NCBI RefSeq assembly: GCF_026262505.1
Contig: NC_067204.1
Span: 16,346,165 to 16,410,164, forward strand
Direction: 5' to 3'
Source: Trichomonas vaginalis G3
Taxonomy: Eukaryota; Parabasalia; Trichomonadida; Trichomonadidae
DNA length: 64,000 bases
Position 1 is the stretch's first letter. Each line of letters starts with the position of its first letter. Shown piece after piece: positions 39,200 through 50,458 of the stretch. The translations under genes were made by a program, and so were the position numbers. The notes under the pieces were generated by a model. That model saw nothing but the letters and a program-made list of their open reading frames with translations, was not told where the DNA came from and did not search any database.

Positions 39200-41252
39200 G
39201 ATGATAATATGCACTCCTGACGGTCGCAGTGTCTCATTCCGGGAGACATTGCCTGTGCATGTCTCCCAGAATGGCATACTGTTCCGCATTCATAACTTGA
39301 ATGCGGAACTTTGACCGACAAGAGTGCATTGTGCACTCTTGTTGGTCTGCATGTGTCATTCCGGGAGACATTGCCTGTGCATGTCTCCCAGAACGAGACA
39401 ATTTATTGCAATCAGAATACGATTGCAAAACTTTGACCGACAAGAGTGTATTGTGCACTCTTGTTGGTCTGCATGTGTCATTTCGGGAGACATTGCCTGT
39501 GCATGTCTCCCAGAATGGCATACTGTTCCGCATTCATAACTTGAATGCGGAACTTTGACCGACAAGAGTGCATTGTGCACTCTTGTTGGTCTGCATGTGT
39601 CATTCCGGGAGACATTGCCTGTGCATGTCTCCCAGAATGGCATACTGTTCCGCATTCATAACTTGAATGCGGAACTTTGACCGACAAGAGTGCATTGTGC
39701 ACTCTTGTTGGTCTGCATGTGTCATTCCGGGAGACATTGCCTGTGCATGTCTCCCAGAACGAGACAATTTATTGCAATCAGAATACGATTGCAAAACTTT
39801 GTCCGACAAGAGTGCATTGTGCACTCTTGTTTGTCATCCACTATGATACTTAGAGAAAATACTTTACTTACATTATTTAAAATATTAATTTCCCTATTTA
39901 ATATTTATTTATTATTTTTTGTGCTTTATATTCCCTATGGCATGTACTGAACTATTTTATAGACTCTACCGAGCTATCTCCACATATAAACATTTGACAA
40001 TAACACATATATACTCTCTTCATATTCTAGTCTCATGACATATTATTGCAAAAGCTATATTTATACAGCATACCTCATAAAGTCTCATTATATCCCTATC
40101 TAAGCGTTCAAAACCTATTTTCCCCACGTAATCTGATTCTTCAGGCTCCGCTGATTCGATTTCTGCTGTCAGATCGTGAAAATATGAATCACATAACAAG
40201 ATAAACACAAATCCAAAATAATAATGTTTTCTTCAAATTGACTCTTCCACGATATTCATATATTTGTTATTAATTCCGTTTTCCCTTACAAATGTATTTA
40301 ATTTTCTGAATAATACGTATTATAAAATGAATATCTCAAAAACTAAATTAAAAAATTAATACTGGGTAATAACTAGATATATTGTGACTTTTTGAATTCA
40401 CACACTTTTGGAAAAAATTGAATTTTTCTAAAATGATGTTGTTTGAACATGAACTTAAAGAGTTTTTTTACGTAAAATATCAAGTTGGGTAACTTGTGTT
40501 TATCTTGTTATGTGATTCATATTTTCACGATCTGACAGCAGAAATCGAATCAGCGGAGCCTGAAGAATCAGATTACGTGGGGAAAATAGGTTTTGAACGC
40601 TTAGATAGGGATATAATGAGACTTTATGAGGTATGCTGTATAAATATAGCTTTTGCAATAATATGTCATGAGACTAGAATATGAAGAGAGTATATATGTG
40701 TTATTGTCAAATGTTTATATGTGGAGATAGCTCGGTAGAGTCTATAAAATAGTTCAGTACATGCCATAGGGAATATAAAGCACAAAAAATAATAAATAAA
40801 TATTAAATAGGGAAATTAATATTTTAAATAATGTAAGTAAAGTATTTTCTCTAAGTATCATAGTGGATGACAAACAAGAGTGCACAATGCACTCTTGTCG
40901 GTCAAAGTTTTGCAATCGTATTCTGATTGCAATAAATTGTCTCGTTCTGGGAGACATGCACAGGCAATGTCTCCCGGAATGACACATGCAGACCAACAAG
41001 AGTGCACAATGCACTCTTGTCGGTCAAAGTTCCGCATTCAAGTTATGAATGCGGAACAGTATGCCATTCTGGGAGACATGCACAGGCAATGTCTCCCGGA
41101 ATGACACATGCAGACCAACAAGAGTGCACAATGCACTCTTGTCGGTCAAAGTTCCGCATTCAAGTTATGAATGCGGAACAGTATGCCATTCTGGGAGACA
41201 TGCACAGGCAATGTCTCCCGGAATGACACATGCAGACCAACAAGAGTGAACA
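39200..41252. mobile_element. Foldback-type element with arms of 122-bp units
   Basis: A large inverted repeat. The left arm (39200-40210) ends in GATAAACACA; the right arm (40492-41252) begins TGTGTTTATC; the centre is about 280 bp of AT-rich, non-coding DNA. The outer part of each arm is a tandem array of 122-bp units: five on the left (GTCTCCCAGA at 39261, 39383, 39505, 39627, 39749) and three on the right (GAGAC at 40951, 41073, 41195). This is the plan of foldback transposons. Each unit is itself made of three small palindromes. No transposase is inside; a 62-codon frame in both inner arms is mirrored and unsupported. Confidence 0.85.
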
Positions 41253-43141
41253 ATCCGCTTTCTCCTTTGAAATCCAACATTCTAATCACATCTACATTAA
41301 TAAATTGTTATAAAATACTAATCAAAGATCCAATACAATTCTACTATCTTATTCACACATTACCAATGTTAACACCTCTTATAACTTAAATTATTTCATA
41401 AAATTTGTTTTTATATCTTATTATTTTCTCATAATGCTTCTAATACATCTCTAATTTCTTACATTCAAACACCAATATCGTCATACTATCATAAGCACTT
41501 AATTTTTTCAAAATTTTAGACTTAAATTTGAGCTACATTTTCATCATCATTTTTAGCCTTAAGCTTCTATAAGGTTATAATACATTATCGTAATATTCTA
41601 ATATTTATGATTCTTACTACTCAATTCAATATAATCATATAAGTCACTCATAATCAGGAGCATAATTTAAAAATCTATAGCTCATATTTTGACAATTATA
41701 TATATAGATGATGCATATTGCAATTCCGGTTTCAACACGATCAAATGTCAAACCATGATAAAATATATATCAATTTACAAAATATCGATTAACATTAGAA
41801 TCCATATCTAATTCCATCAATGCACAAGTTGTAAATGCTTAATTCATCTTTGAGAAACGTGAATAGCACAATTTTATAAGATTATTTGTTGAATATTTAA
41901 AATATAAGCCAAATCGAATCTGCTGTATATTACTTTAGTTTATAATTGAATGTTAAATGTTCAGATAAATATTTGAGTCAGATATCGCATTTTCTAATTT
42001 CAAAATTTATCTCATGAAGTTAGAATTTATTTGATCATACAACATCATATTAGTCAAACTAGAGTTCAATCGCGATTCCAAAATGGAACAATTGCTTGTT
42101 TTATCAAAATGTTAAAATATTAATCTAAAAAACTTAATATCTAACCAAAACATTCTAGAAATATCATATACAGGTATATGCAATCTAAATGCACACGAAA
42201 TACTGAAAATTAAAAAGAATATTTATGAGATTATTAAATCTTATGCATTTCAATGAAGAGTCGATAATTATCATCTCTATAGGTTATATATCAACATATG
42301 AGTTTTTGGATTGACCACTACTATACTAATGTGATCAAATTAATCTGATTTCTTGAATTTTCATTTGAAGCATTCGCAGTAGTAGGAGTACCTTCATATA
42401 TTAACATATTAAAAAATTGCGCCCAGATTCGCAGTTTAATCATGATTTTAAGATTGCATTAGATTTCGAAATGCAGAAAAAAATCACTTTAGATTCCCTT
42501 CAAACTCTAAGCATAAGCATGTCTCTATATGAAGAAACTATTTGAGCTATTCATTTGGCGGCCCAAAAACTCATGTTGCCTGAGCGCAGAAAATACCAAT
42601 TTTTGGACCCTGGGTAGGGGGTCATGCATGTTTTCTAAATGTTGGAAAAGTAGGGTATTTTTGAAATTTAAACTTTTCCGACGTTTTGTCAGGGGCGCGA
42701 AGCGACCCAAAAATGTCGGAAAAGTGTAATTCTCAGGTATATGATTATTTTTGCTTTTAATGCTGAACAGCATTTGAATCAAAAATAATCGTATGTCTGA
42801 GAATTTTTATTTTATCGATAAAATATCGAAATTGGGAAATACAATAGCATCGAATTTTCAAATTTCAGGTCTCAGTAAGATCCAGTTTTAAGGAAACGGA
42901 TACTTTAAAAAATTTAAATTTATTTATAGGAAAACTCATCATGAGAATATGATTTAATTCATAGTTTTTAAATTGCAGCACTCTCAAATTGAGAAGCTAA
43001 ACGCTCATTTAACAACTGAATAATATAGCTTAAATGGCACATGGTCAAGTGATAGATAAAAATATAAAGAAAGAATTCCAAAATTTCCTATTTAATATAT
43101 TCAAATAAAAAAAATAGATAAAAAAATTATATTAACACAAT
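41253..43141. other. AT-rich gap with one stem-loop
   Basis: No gene seen. At 42526-42806 there is a GC-richer patch: CTTTTCCGACG...GTCGGAAAAG (about 42665-42726) and then ATTCTCAGGTATATGATTAT pairing with ATAATCGTATGTCTGAGAAT (about 42729-42806). Confidence 0.5.
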
Positions 43142-46100
43142 CTATTTCTTGACACTCTTAGTTGATTGTTGAGACTTTTCTTCCTTCTGGTTCTCTATAT
43201 CAGGTTTCTGATCAGATTTCTTTCCTGGTTCTACAACAGCTATATCAGAATCCTCTTCTTCCTGGTTCTTCTGTTCTTCGTCTTCCTTCAAATCATCTTT
43301 CTGGTCTTCATTTCCAATCAATTTCTGTTCATCATCCAATTTCGGATGTTCTCTCTTGTACTGGATTATCTCCACAACTAAGAGATAAATCGTTATACCC
43401 AAGAAAGCAGCCAAGAAGATAACCAATGCAACGTTATTGGCGAAATCCTTTGCAAGGACGTATTCGACAATAATCAAAACAAAAGAAACAACCAGCAAAA
43501 CAAATTCAGTAATAATCCAACCCAAATTTGTTTGTTCATCATGTAATTTACCGAAATACAAAGGGGCGAATGCCAAAACAGGAACAATCAAACAACCCAA
43601 AACACCTAAAATGATTGGAGCTGTTCCTTGATTTCTAAATGCCACGTACATGGACATGAAAATCAAAACTAATGTGATCAATCCTTGTACCCAATAAACC
43701 CATTTAATCTTTCCTGGAGTGAACAATCTGTATCTTGGATTCTCACGCTCGTAATCAGTGATTTGTGCAGGAGTTTCTGATTTAGTTTCCGGAGTGTATC
43801 TAATCAAAACTGCGCTGACAACATCTTTGTAACAATTTGTTTGTCCTGGTTCTAAACTCTTGAAAATCGCAATGAAATTGAAGAAGTTTTCAAGACCAAC
43901 ACTTCTACTTGTCTTGTACATTGCGTTTATCAATTCTTCGCGTTTAGAACTAACAAACATTGCATCGAAATCGGATTGTTCGGGAACAATCATTAACTCT
44001 CTGATTTTGTCAAGAACTGTTTGAACATTCTTCAATTTAATGAAATTATGGTTCATTACATTGATGAAAACAGTCCAAATCGTTGTAACTTGCAAATTCT
44101 CTGTTGGTCTATCGAAATAAGACTCAAAGATCTGAGATAACAACTGGTTCTTGTTCGCATCAGAGAATTCTCCGTAGAACATAGGCCTGTGCAATGGCTG
44201 AGTGACTTGAGCAAAGAAATTCTCAATTTTTGAATCGAAACCGAGGAAATACTGGAAGAAAGCCAATCTCAAGATATCATGCTGCGCAATTTGTGAGCTC
44301 ATTCTGTTGAAGATAATCATGAGATCGTCGTATTTCTCGTGAGTAAAAATGGAGTTCTTCGTTGCTACAGGATTTAGTTCTAATGCTGCTTGAAGGAAAA
44401 CTAACAAAACATCGACGTGATTGTAAATTTGTCTCCAACCGAGTTCCTTTGAGAAAATATCAATAAGAACATTGATGAATCCTTTGTTGTCGCGTGTTAT
44501 AGAGTACTGAACAGCGTCAACGAAAAATTCATCAGGAGATAATTTAATAATCAAAGATGTCGATGCATCTTGATAGTTTTTGAGGGCTAGACGATCCAAA
44601 ATGTCCTGTTCGATCTGTTTCTTGAACGTTGAGGCCAATCTTTGGATAATTTGGATCTTATCTGATTCGGAAACCTTTCTGGAGAAGACTTCTCTGCTGT
44701 ACATGTCCCTTGCGAGGTTAAATATCTTCGGTTCAAGTGGTAACTCTCTTTGCAACAAAATTAAACAGATCTGGAAAACGAAATCGCGAGCAACTTGGGC
44801 TTTGATCTCTTTCTCGCTTCGTAAGATGAATCCCCAGCATGCTTTCATGAGTTTGTCGTTCTTTCTCATCAATGGAATGCAGATATCCGAATTTTTGACA
44901 AGGAAATTAAAGAATTCGGAATGATCCTGGTCGGCGAATGGATCTTCTGCAAGGATTATTGATACTTGGTATGTTTGCTCTGGTGTAAGTTTGAGAGTTT
45001 CAGTTGTTAAGTAAGGAACAATTAATGTAACGTAGAAAGGAGCTCTCATTGATTGGGGAAGAAGGAGAAGAAGGGATGGAGTCTTTAGGAATGGAATGTA
45101 GAACTCCGTGTAGAGGTTTTTGTGGTTACTCAGCTCATTTGGAGATAATCTTTCCGAAACTGCCTGGAAAAGAGAGATCTGTGTGGAGAAAGAGAGGTGG
45201 TTGAACTCAAGGAACTCACAGGGAACTGTTGTAGAGATGAATTTGACGAAATCAATGAGAGGAGTGACATTTCTCTCAGATACGTTCAATTTGCGCTTGA
45301 GATACTCTTCGAACATGGCCTGGCAGACATCTTTCTTCTTTGTATCTGTGAATGGGATGATTTTATGGAGGATTACGTCGAGAATTTCGTCATTTGACAA
45401 AATGAACTGGCGAAGACGGTCGTCGACGATGTAGTTATCGAAGTTAATTGTAAAGATTCGCTTGAAGTTGCGGGCTGTTGGATGGTCTGAGTCAAATTGA
45501 AGGAGGAAGAAAGATGGAGGTAATTGAACGAAGAATTCAACGATTTTAGAGACTTCTTCGTCGATTAAAAGATTATCAAGTAATTTCTCGTTGATATCAT
45601 TGATGATTTTCATCTTTTCCATTGGAATTGTGGAGAATAATTCCTTATTTCTCAATGAAATCTCATTATTATCATCGGATTGAGATCTGTGGGATACAAT
45701 GAACTTGATAAGAAGCTGAGAGGACTCTGTAAACTTGGTCCACTTCTTATTTGTGAATAAAGCGTCGAAATTAGTAATAAAGAACTCCTTAAACTTGGAG
45801 GAAATCTCTGGATCTGTATCAAGAATGTTTACAAACATCTCATCTCCTGTAAGAACGACAAAATCGACAAATGTTTCAATTGATGACTTTCCGACGTAGA
45901 TTTGCTCGAAGAACTGTGTAAGGAATGGAACATAAATTGGCCTGAGAACTTTCATCTGTTCTGGCTTCAATTGGTCCATTACATCTGTAATAATATAGTT
46001 AATAAGCTCTGGAGTTTTTTCTATGAATTCAAACCAGCGGCGATCAGAAAAGAAGTCATCGAAGAAGTTAATGATGTACTCCTTGAAGATTTGCATGGTT

Positions 46101-46720
46101 TCTTGAGATCCACGGAATTGAGCTTGAAGAAATTCATCTGGGAACTTGAGTTCCTTATTCTTGCCAAGTTCTGGGATGAGGTAGTTGATTGTTTGGTATC
46201 TGTTGAATTCTAAAATTAAAATCCAGTATTCGACTGTTGATTTCGAGTAAATCGCGAGCATTTGCTTGTCAGGAAGTGAATCATCAACCTGTCTTGCACC
46301 ACGTGGCTTTGGCTTAGCTCCTTTGAAGAAGGCGAGCTCTTCTGTTTTTTCTAATGCGATCTTAAGTTCTTCTGTGAACTTTGGATATACTTCTGTAACT
46401 TTTGTGGCAAGATCATCGTTATATTGAATATTATTGATAATAAATATTTCGATAATGAAAAATTCTTCAGTTAATCTGTTTTTCGATCCTTTTGCAGAAG
46501 AAAGAAGTGCATTAACTTCTACAGTTGGATCTTGGCAGTATCTTTTGACAGAAATAGCGCAATAATGTAGAATAGGAATGAAATCATTTGAAGATGCAAG
46601 TTTGTTGAACTTTGTATCTGGAATATCAATAACCGAATTTAAAAGTTTTACAGCAGCATCGAGATTGCTGACGACTACGGGCTCAGAATCCGGATTAGTG
46701 CTTCTAGTACGTCTACCCAT
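43142..46720 (-). CDS. Large helical protein with four C-terminal membrane segments
   Basis: 1192 residues, family not recognised. The first ~990 residues are helical, HEAT-like in appearance, with many Phe/Leu/Ile-rich helices and no catalytic motif. Four membrane segments lie at about 1008-1030 (WVYWVQGLITLVLIFMSMYV), 1036-1058, 1068-1090 and 1094-1118. A strongly charged tail of ~75 residues (Lys/Glu/Asp/Gln) follows. The topology suggests a large cytosolic head anchored in a membrane. The ATG at 46720 (MGRRTRSTNPDSEPVV) is chosen because the Inr TCACTTTTTC lies 21 bases upstream; an earlier in-frame start would lie upstream of the transcription start. Confidence 0.8.
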   Translation of the reverse strand: MGRRTRSTNPDSEPVVVSNLDAAVKLLNSVIDIPDTKFNKLASSNDFIPILHYCAISVKRYCQDPTVEVNALLSSAKGSKNRLTEEFFIIEIFIINNIQYNDDLATKVTEVYPKFTEELKIALEKTEELAFFKGAKPKPRGARQVDDSLPDKQMLAIYSKSTVEYWILILEFNRYQTINYLIPELGKNKELKFPDEFLQAQFRGSQETMQIFKEYIINFFDDFFSDRRWFEFIEKTPELINYIITDVMDQLKPEQMKVLRPIYVPFLTQFFEQIYVGKSSIETFVDFVVLTGDEMFVNILDTDPEISSKFKEFFITNFDALFTNKKWTKFTESSQLLIKFIVSHRSQSDDNNEISLRNKELFSTIPMEKMKIINDINEKLLDNLLIDEEVSKIVEFFVQLPPSFFLLQFDSDHPTARNFKRIFTINFDNYIVDDRLRQFILSNDEILDVILHKIIPFTDTKKKDVCQAMFEEYLKRKLNVSERNVTPLIDFVKFISTTVPCEFLEFNHLSFSTQISLFQAVSERLSPNELSNHKNLYTEFYIPFLKTPSLLLLLPQSMRAPFYVTLIVPYLTTETLKLTPEQTYQVSIILAEDPFADQDHSEFFNFLVKNSDICIPLMRKNDKLMKACWGFILRSEKEIKAQVARDFVFQICLILLQRELPLEPKIFNLARDMYSREVFSRKVSESDKIQIIQRLASTFKKQIEQDILDRLALKNYQDASTSLIIKLSPDEFFVDAVQYSITRDNKGFINVLIDIFSKELGWRQIYNHVDVLLVFLQAALELNPVATKNSIFTHEKYDDLMIIFNRMSSQIAQHDILRLAFFQYFLGFDSKIENFFAQVTQPLHRPMFYGEFSDANKNQLLSQIFESYFDRPTENLQVTTIWTVFINVMNHNFIKLKNVQTVLDKIRELMIVPEQSDFDAMFVSSKREELINAMYKTSRSVGLENFFNFIAIFKSLEPGQTNCYKDVVSAVLIRYTPETKSETPAQITDYERENPRYRLFTPGKIKWVYWVQGLITLVLIFMSMYVAFRNQGTAPIILGVLGCLIVPVLAFAPLYFGKLHDEQTNLGWIITEFVLLVVSFVLIIVEYVLAKDFANNVALVIFLAAFLGITIYLLVVEIIQYKREHPKLDDEQKLIGNEDQKDDLKEDEEQKNQEEEDSDIAVVEPGKKSDQKPDIENQKEEKSQQSTKSVKK

Positions 46721-46731
46721 ATCTGTGTATG

Positions 46732-46743
46732 CTGAAAAAGTGA
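46732..46743 (-). promoter_or_regulatory. Inr promoter of the large membrane protein gene
   Basis: Minus strand TCACTTTTTCAGC, A at 46741, 21 bases before the ATG. Confidence 0.75.
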
Positions 46744-47296
46744 CAATCAAACGGAAACAGTTGAATTTTTCATTTTCCGTTTTTAAATAAATAAAAGTGA
46801 CAAAAATAGTTTATTTTTAATTGAGCTGAAATAACATCTTAACTATCCTACTATTTTTATGATTATATTCTGAGATTCACTCAAAAATGACAACATTTCA
46901 ATAATACTCGAATTTATTTTCTTTATTTAACTGACTATTTCATTAATGATTTAAATCACATTCATATGAGATTGTGAAAACAAATGGTAAATATCATTTA
47001 TTAAATTTTTACACATCATATCAAAGCAAATGTATAAATTCATTCAAAACAAGCATAATTTATGGTGAATACTGCCAAAATTACGCATAGTGAATATAGT
47101 AAATACATATATAATAAAACAATATTGATGAGAATGATGCAATATACGTAATTAAGTCATTTTCATGGATTTTCTCTCTTAGTAGATCTAGTATTAGGTA
47201 TGTGTATATGAAAAAGTATCTGAATTCTTGTGCTTGATGAGGAAATGAAAAAATCGTTACAGACAGTTATTGTAAATAGGAAAAAGTGACGCACGC
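46744..47296. other. AT-rich intergenic region
   Basis: Lies between the divergent membrane protein and EF-hand genes. Nothing beyond the two Inr elements and a second minus-strand GTCACTTTTATTT at about 46790-46802. Confidence 0.5.
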
Positions 47297-47301
47297 TCAT
47301 A
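47297..47301 (+). promoter_or_regulatory. Inr of the EF-hand gene
   Basis: TCATA directly before ATG 47302, giving an extremely short 5' UTR, as is common in trichomonads. Confidence 0.6.
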
Positions 47302-47739
47302 ATGTCTGTTCCATCATCTGAGCAACTTGCTAAGTACAAACAATCATTCGAAGAGTTCGATAATGACAAGGATGGCTTTATTGAGACATCTATGGTCGAG
47401 CGCGCTCTTCGCTCCATCGGTCTTAATCCAACAGCAGACGAAATGAACGATATTATGTCTGATATTTCAAATTCTAACAAGCTTTCTCTTAACGGATATC
47501 TTTATATAGCACATCACGTTGGCTGCTACGCAAATACCGAGAAACAACTTATCAAAGCTTTCACACTATTCGATCGCGACGGTACAGGTAAAGTTCACAA
47601 GGATGTTGTAAAAGATATCTTAGGAAAGATTCGTAGACCACTTACAGAAGGTCAATTAGATCAACTCTTCCAGAACTTGAAGATTGATAATGGTTTTGTT
47701 GACATCAAGCAGCTCGCTAAAGCCCTTTTATCCCAATAA
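47302..47739 (+). CDS. EF-hand protein of the calmodulin/centrin/light-chain type
   Basis: 145 residues, close to calmodulin's length, with two EF-hand pairs. The first loop (D20-N-D22-K-D24-G25-F-I) and third (D91-R-D93-G-T95-G96-K-V) keep the Ca-binding start, but the twelfth loop position is Met31 and Val102 instead of Glu. Loops two and four have lost most ligands. Calcium binding is therefore probably weak, as in myosin or dynein light chains. The protein likely docks on a helix of a partner. Complete, with its Inr at the ATG. Confidence 0.9.
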   Translation: MSVPSSEQLAKYKQSFEEFDNDKDGFIETSMVERALRSIGLNPTADEMNDIMSDISNSNKLSLNGYLYIAHHVGCYANTEKQLIKAFTLFDRDGTGKVHKDVVKDILGKIRRPLTEGQLDQLFQNLKIDNGFVDIKQLAKALLSQ

Positions 47740-48134
47740 ACGCCGTATTACTTTGATATTAAAAAGATCTTTTTTGAAAATTTCATTACAATCTTTTTAC
47801 AATCAGAAATCAAACAATTAACTCACTAATTATCTATAAAAATTAAATACGTCCTTAATTTTGGTTCCTTTTTAAGATAATTGGGATAACGATAGAAAAA
47901 ATTTTATACATCATGTGAATGAATATATTGATATAAGTTTTTGTAATAGTTAGTTACAAACTTATTAATTTTATATGAAAAAATGATGTTTACTCTATAT
48001 AATTCAAGAATATCATCTCATATTCATACTGAAAGTATTGATATGTTTAAATAACTTTACATGTTAATAAAAATATTGAGATCGAAATTACAATGATTTA
48101 TCAGTATGTATAAAAAACATGTTTAGATATTTCC
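47740..48134. other. AT-rich convergent intergenic region
   Basis: Between the convergent EF-hand and LisH-like genes. No repeat or gene seen. Confidence 0.6.
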
Positions 48135-48602
48135 TTAATGCTTATGACGCTTTTCTTTCTTAGCTGATGGCATAGCAGCATCGAGACCTGCTTCATCAGC
48201 AAATGCCTTAACTCTCTTGTCAAAGTTCTTGCGCTTGACTTCAGAAATAATATCTGCTGTTTCTGAGAAGAATGCTTCAAGATCTGAGCGTTTGCTATAT
48301 CCTGATTTAGCTGGCGTTTCTGGGAATTCTGTTCTCATTGTAGCAATTGATTCTTCCATTTTGAATCTCTTAAGATAAGCAAGAGTAACGCAAATTGCTT
48401 GACGCCATGCTTCTTCCTTAATGTCAACATGAACATTTGGTTGTAAGCGATCTACGACTGAATCTTCGGATTGAACTACTCTATTTGCAACTTTGCGAAT
48501 ATATTCTGCATAAAGATAATTAATGCCACCAGATGACTGTACTGCCTTGGCTGTTTCTTGATTCAGTTTTTCCTGCTTGTTTTCCTCAGCGACTGATGAC
48601 AT
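48135..48602 (-). CDS. Small protein with LisH-like motif
   Basis: 155 residues from MSSVAEENKQEKLNQETAKA. Residues ~66-92 (WRQAICVTLAYLKRFKMEES) fit a LisH-like dimerisation helix pair, the kind found in centrosomal and ciliary proteins. The end is basic (KKEKRHKH). A longer frame begins at 48707 (MKWFLIFQRF) but the added part is hydrophobic, then Lys/Arg-rich and low-complexity, and looks like translated leader, so the inner ATG is preferred. No clean Inr was seen at either start. Role inferred only. Confidence 0.6.
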   Translation of the reverse strand: MSSVAEENKQEKLNQETAKAVQSSGGINYLYAEYIRKVANRVVQSEDSVVDRLQPNVHVDIKEEAWRQAICVTLAYLKRFKMEESIATMRTEFPETPAKSGYSKRSDLEAFFSETADIISEVKRKNFDKRVKAFADEAGLDAAMPSAKKEKRHKH

Positions 48603-48974
48603 TTTTAGATTTTTAAACCGTCGTCGTTTTTCTTTTTTTTTACAAAGTGGAACGATAAAAGTGGAAATCAAAAAGCAAAATCTTTGAAATATTAGGAACC
48701 ATTTCACTGTATTTCAATATATTGGCATGCTACTCTTCTCCAATTGCTAAATATATCCACAAAATATTTGATATTTAATCAAAATTTATTTCAAATTATA
48801 TTTAAAATCGATGTCTTACATGTAACTGATATCTACTAGGTCAACATAGTTAGTATTTTAGCATTTAGGAGATGGTTTTACAAAAAAAATTATCGAAATA
48901 AAAAAACATAAAAACTAATAAATCTATTTTAAATATTTGATAGATCTATAAAATAAAAAGATAGGATAGTGTGA
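48603..48974. other. AT-rich intergenic region
   Basis: Leader of the LisH-like gene and 3' side of the permease gene. Minus-strand CCACTTTT (about 48655) and CCACTTTGT (about 48640) are Inr-like but lack the T of TCA. Confidence 0.5.
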
Positions 48975-50279
48975 TTATTTTCCAGAAAACTGGTGAATTG
49001 CATCAAGAACTGATTCATAAGTAGAAATAAGGAGAGAAACAATGCCGAAGATGCAAAGGAAGATACAGAGGATGTTAGTCCAGTGAGAAACCCTTCTTCC
49101 GCTTGCTCTTATCCAAATAAGAGATGGGAATACGAAATTGGACAAGCAGCCGCCAATGGCGCCACCAATAGCAAGTGCAGGACGGATATTTGGAAGGAAC
49201 ATAGCAATCAGAACTGGTATAACGTTCAAGATAAATAATATCAAAATTCTTCTCCATCCGTTTAGCTCCAAAGCGGAGTTAACACCGAATATAGCACGTG
49301 CATAACTTGATCCGACTGTCAGAGACACGACAGGATATGATGCATTAACGACAATGAAAAATGCAGCGCGAACAATGATTGTTAATACATCATTTGGTGG
49401 GAATGACTCGAGAAGAACCGGTTTGACTGTTGTTCCGAATATCAAGTATCCAATGACACCTGGAATTGATGAACAAAGGAAACTAAGGAAAAACGTGACA
49501 CCGACAGTTACAGATCTGAGATTCAATCTTGGCTCAGAGGGAGCAATGACTGGCATGACGACAGCAGCCAGAGCGAATGTAAGAGAGTAAATAGCGAGTG
49601 CGTTGAAAATTCCGGAGTTTATATGTGCGATTATGCAAGTTTCATGAATACCTTGCTTTGGAAGCATCTGTATGCCTTTGATGATGACAACAAAGACAAA
49701 TGTGAAGAGACAGACGATGGAAAATGTGCTGAAATATGATAAAAAGTGCATATTCTTTGGAACTGTTAACGCAACTGGTAAAACTAGTGCGTAACCAAGT
49801 AAAATGAATCTGTAGCGCCATGATCCATCTTCTATCTTCCAATTTGAGTAGTTAATCCATGATTGTACTGTGCCTCCTGAGATGATTAAGAATACAACTA
49901 AAGCCGATAAGCAAAAGAATGTTGCGGCGATTGAATAAATAGTACTTCCGATTTTGCCTAATGTCATTTCTGTTAATTGTTCGAATGATTTTGTGTGTTT
50001 TCTCAGTTGTAATGTTACGACCATTTGTGTTGCAACGTAGGACAGGATTGCAATAATAAGCATCATGGCAAACGATGGTACAAAACCAGTAAATCTGAAT
50101 GAATCTGCAATTCCGAGTACTCCTGCACCCATTAAGGTGTTTAACATATTCATGACAGTGGAAAATCCACCAACATAACGCGGTGGTTTATCTGGTGTAG
50201 TCCTCGTTGTATCTGTAGCATCAAATGCTGTTATATTTGGTTCTTGAAGTAAAGGAACATTAGCATGATCATCATTCAT
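48975..50279 (-). CDS. Amino acid permease (AAAP/SLC38 family)
   Basis: 434 residues with about eleven membrane segments. The first segment carries the family signature (STVMNMLNTLMGAGVLGIAD, residues ~40-59), where substrate and sodium bind in relatives. Later segments include SLTFALAAVVMPVIAPSEPR and PALAIGGAIGGCLSNFVFPS. The N-terminal ~38 residues are cytosolic and polar. It would move neutral amino acids across the plasma or lysosomal membrane. Length is typical and complete. No clear Inr before the ATG. Maverick copy 2 begins about 180 bases upstream and may affect its control. Confidence 0.9.
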   Translation of the reverse strand: MNDDHANVPLLQEPNITAFDATDTTRTTPDKPPRYVGGFSTVMNMLNTLMGAGVLGIADSFRFTGFVPSFAMMLIIAILSYVATQMVVTLQLRKHTKSFEQLTEMTLGKIGSTIYSIAATFFCLSALVVFLIISGGTVQSWINYSNWKIEDGSWRYRFILLGYALVLPVALTVPKNMHFLSYFSTFSIVCLFTFVFVVIIKGIQMLPKQGIHETCIIAHINSGIFNALAIYSLTFALAAVVMPVIAPSEPRLNLRSVTVGVTFFLSFLCSSIPGVIGYLIFGTTVKPVLLESFPPNDVLTIIVRAAFFIVVNASYPVVSLTVGSSYARAIFGVNSALELNGWRRILILFILNVIPVLIAMFLPNIRPALAIGGAIGGCLSNFVFPSLIWIRASGRRVSHWTNILCIFLCIFGIVSLLISTYESVLDAIHQFSGK

Positions 50280-50458
50280 TTTTCAAATAAGAAATTTTGC
50301 ATCGTTTTTTTTGGCGGAGGTTTTTGTGATATGGAAAAATGTTCGTTGCTCAATTATCTCACTATTGGATGGACTTTTATCGAGCGAAATTTTGGCTGTA
50401 AAGACAATTCTGATATTGGTAACATGGTGATAAGAACAAATAGTCAGTTTGCATGGTT
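50280..50458. other. Short gap ending at Maverick copy 2
   Basis: Upstream region of the permease gene. On the plus strand an ATG at 50331 opens a frame (MEKCSLLNYLTIGWTFIERN) that is still open when the Maverick A-tract starts at 50459; this may be the front of an interrupted gene or chance. Confidence 0.35.

Noticed and set aside
40020-40684. 62-residue frame present in both foldback inner arms
   Set aside because: Its two copies are forced by the inverted repeat; no start signal or family match, so not called as a gene.
39234-41389. Overlapping 60-100 residue frames in the foldback arms
   Set aside because: They repeat with the 122-bp unit and appear on both strands.
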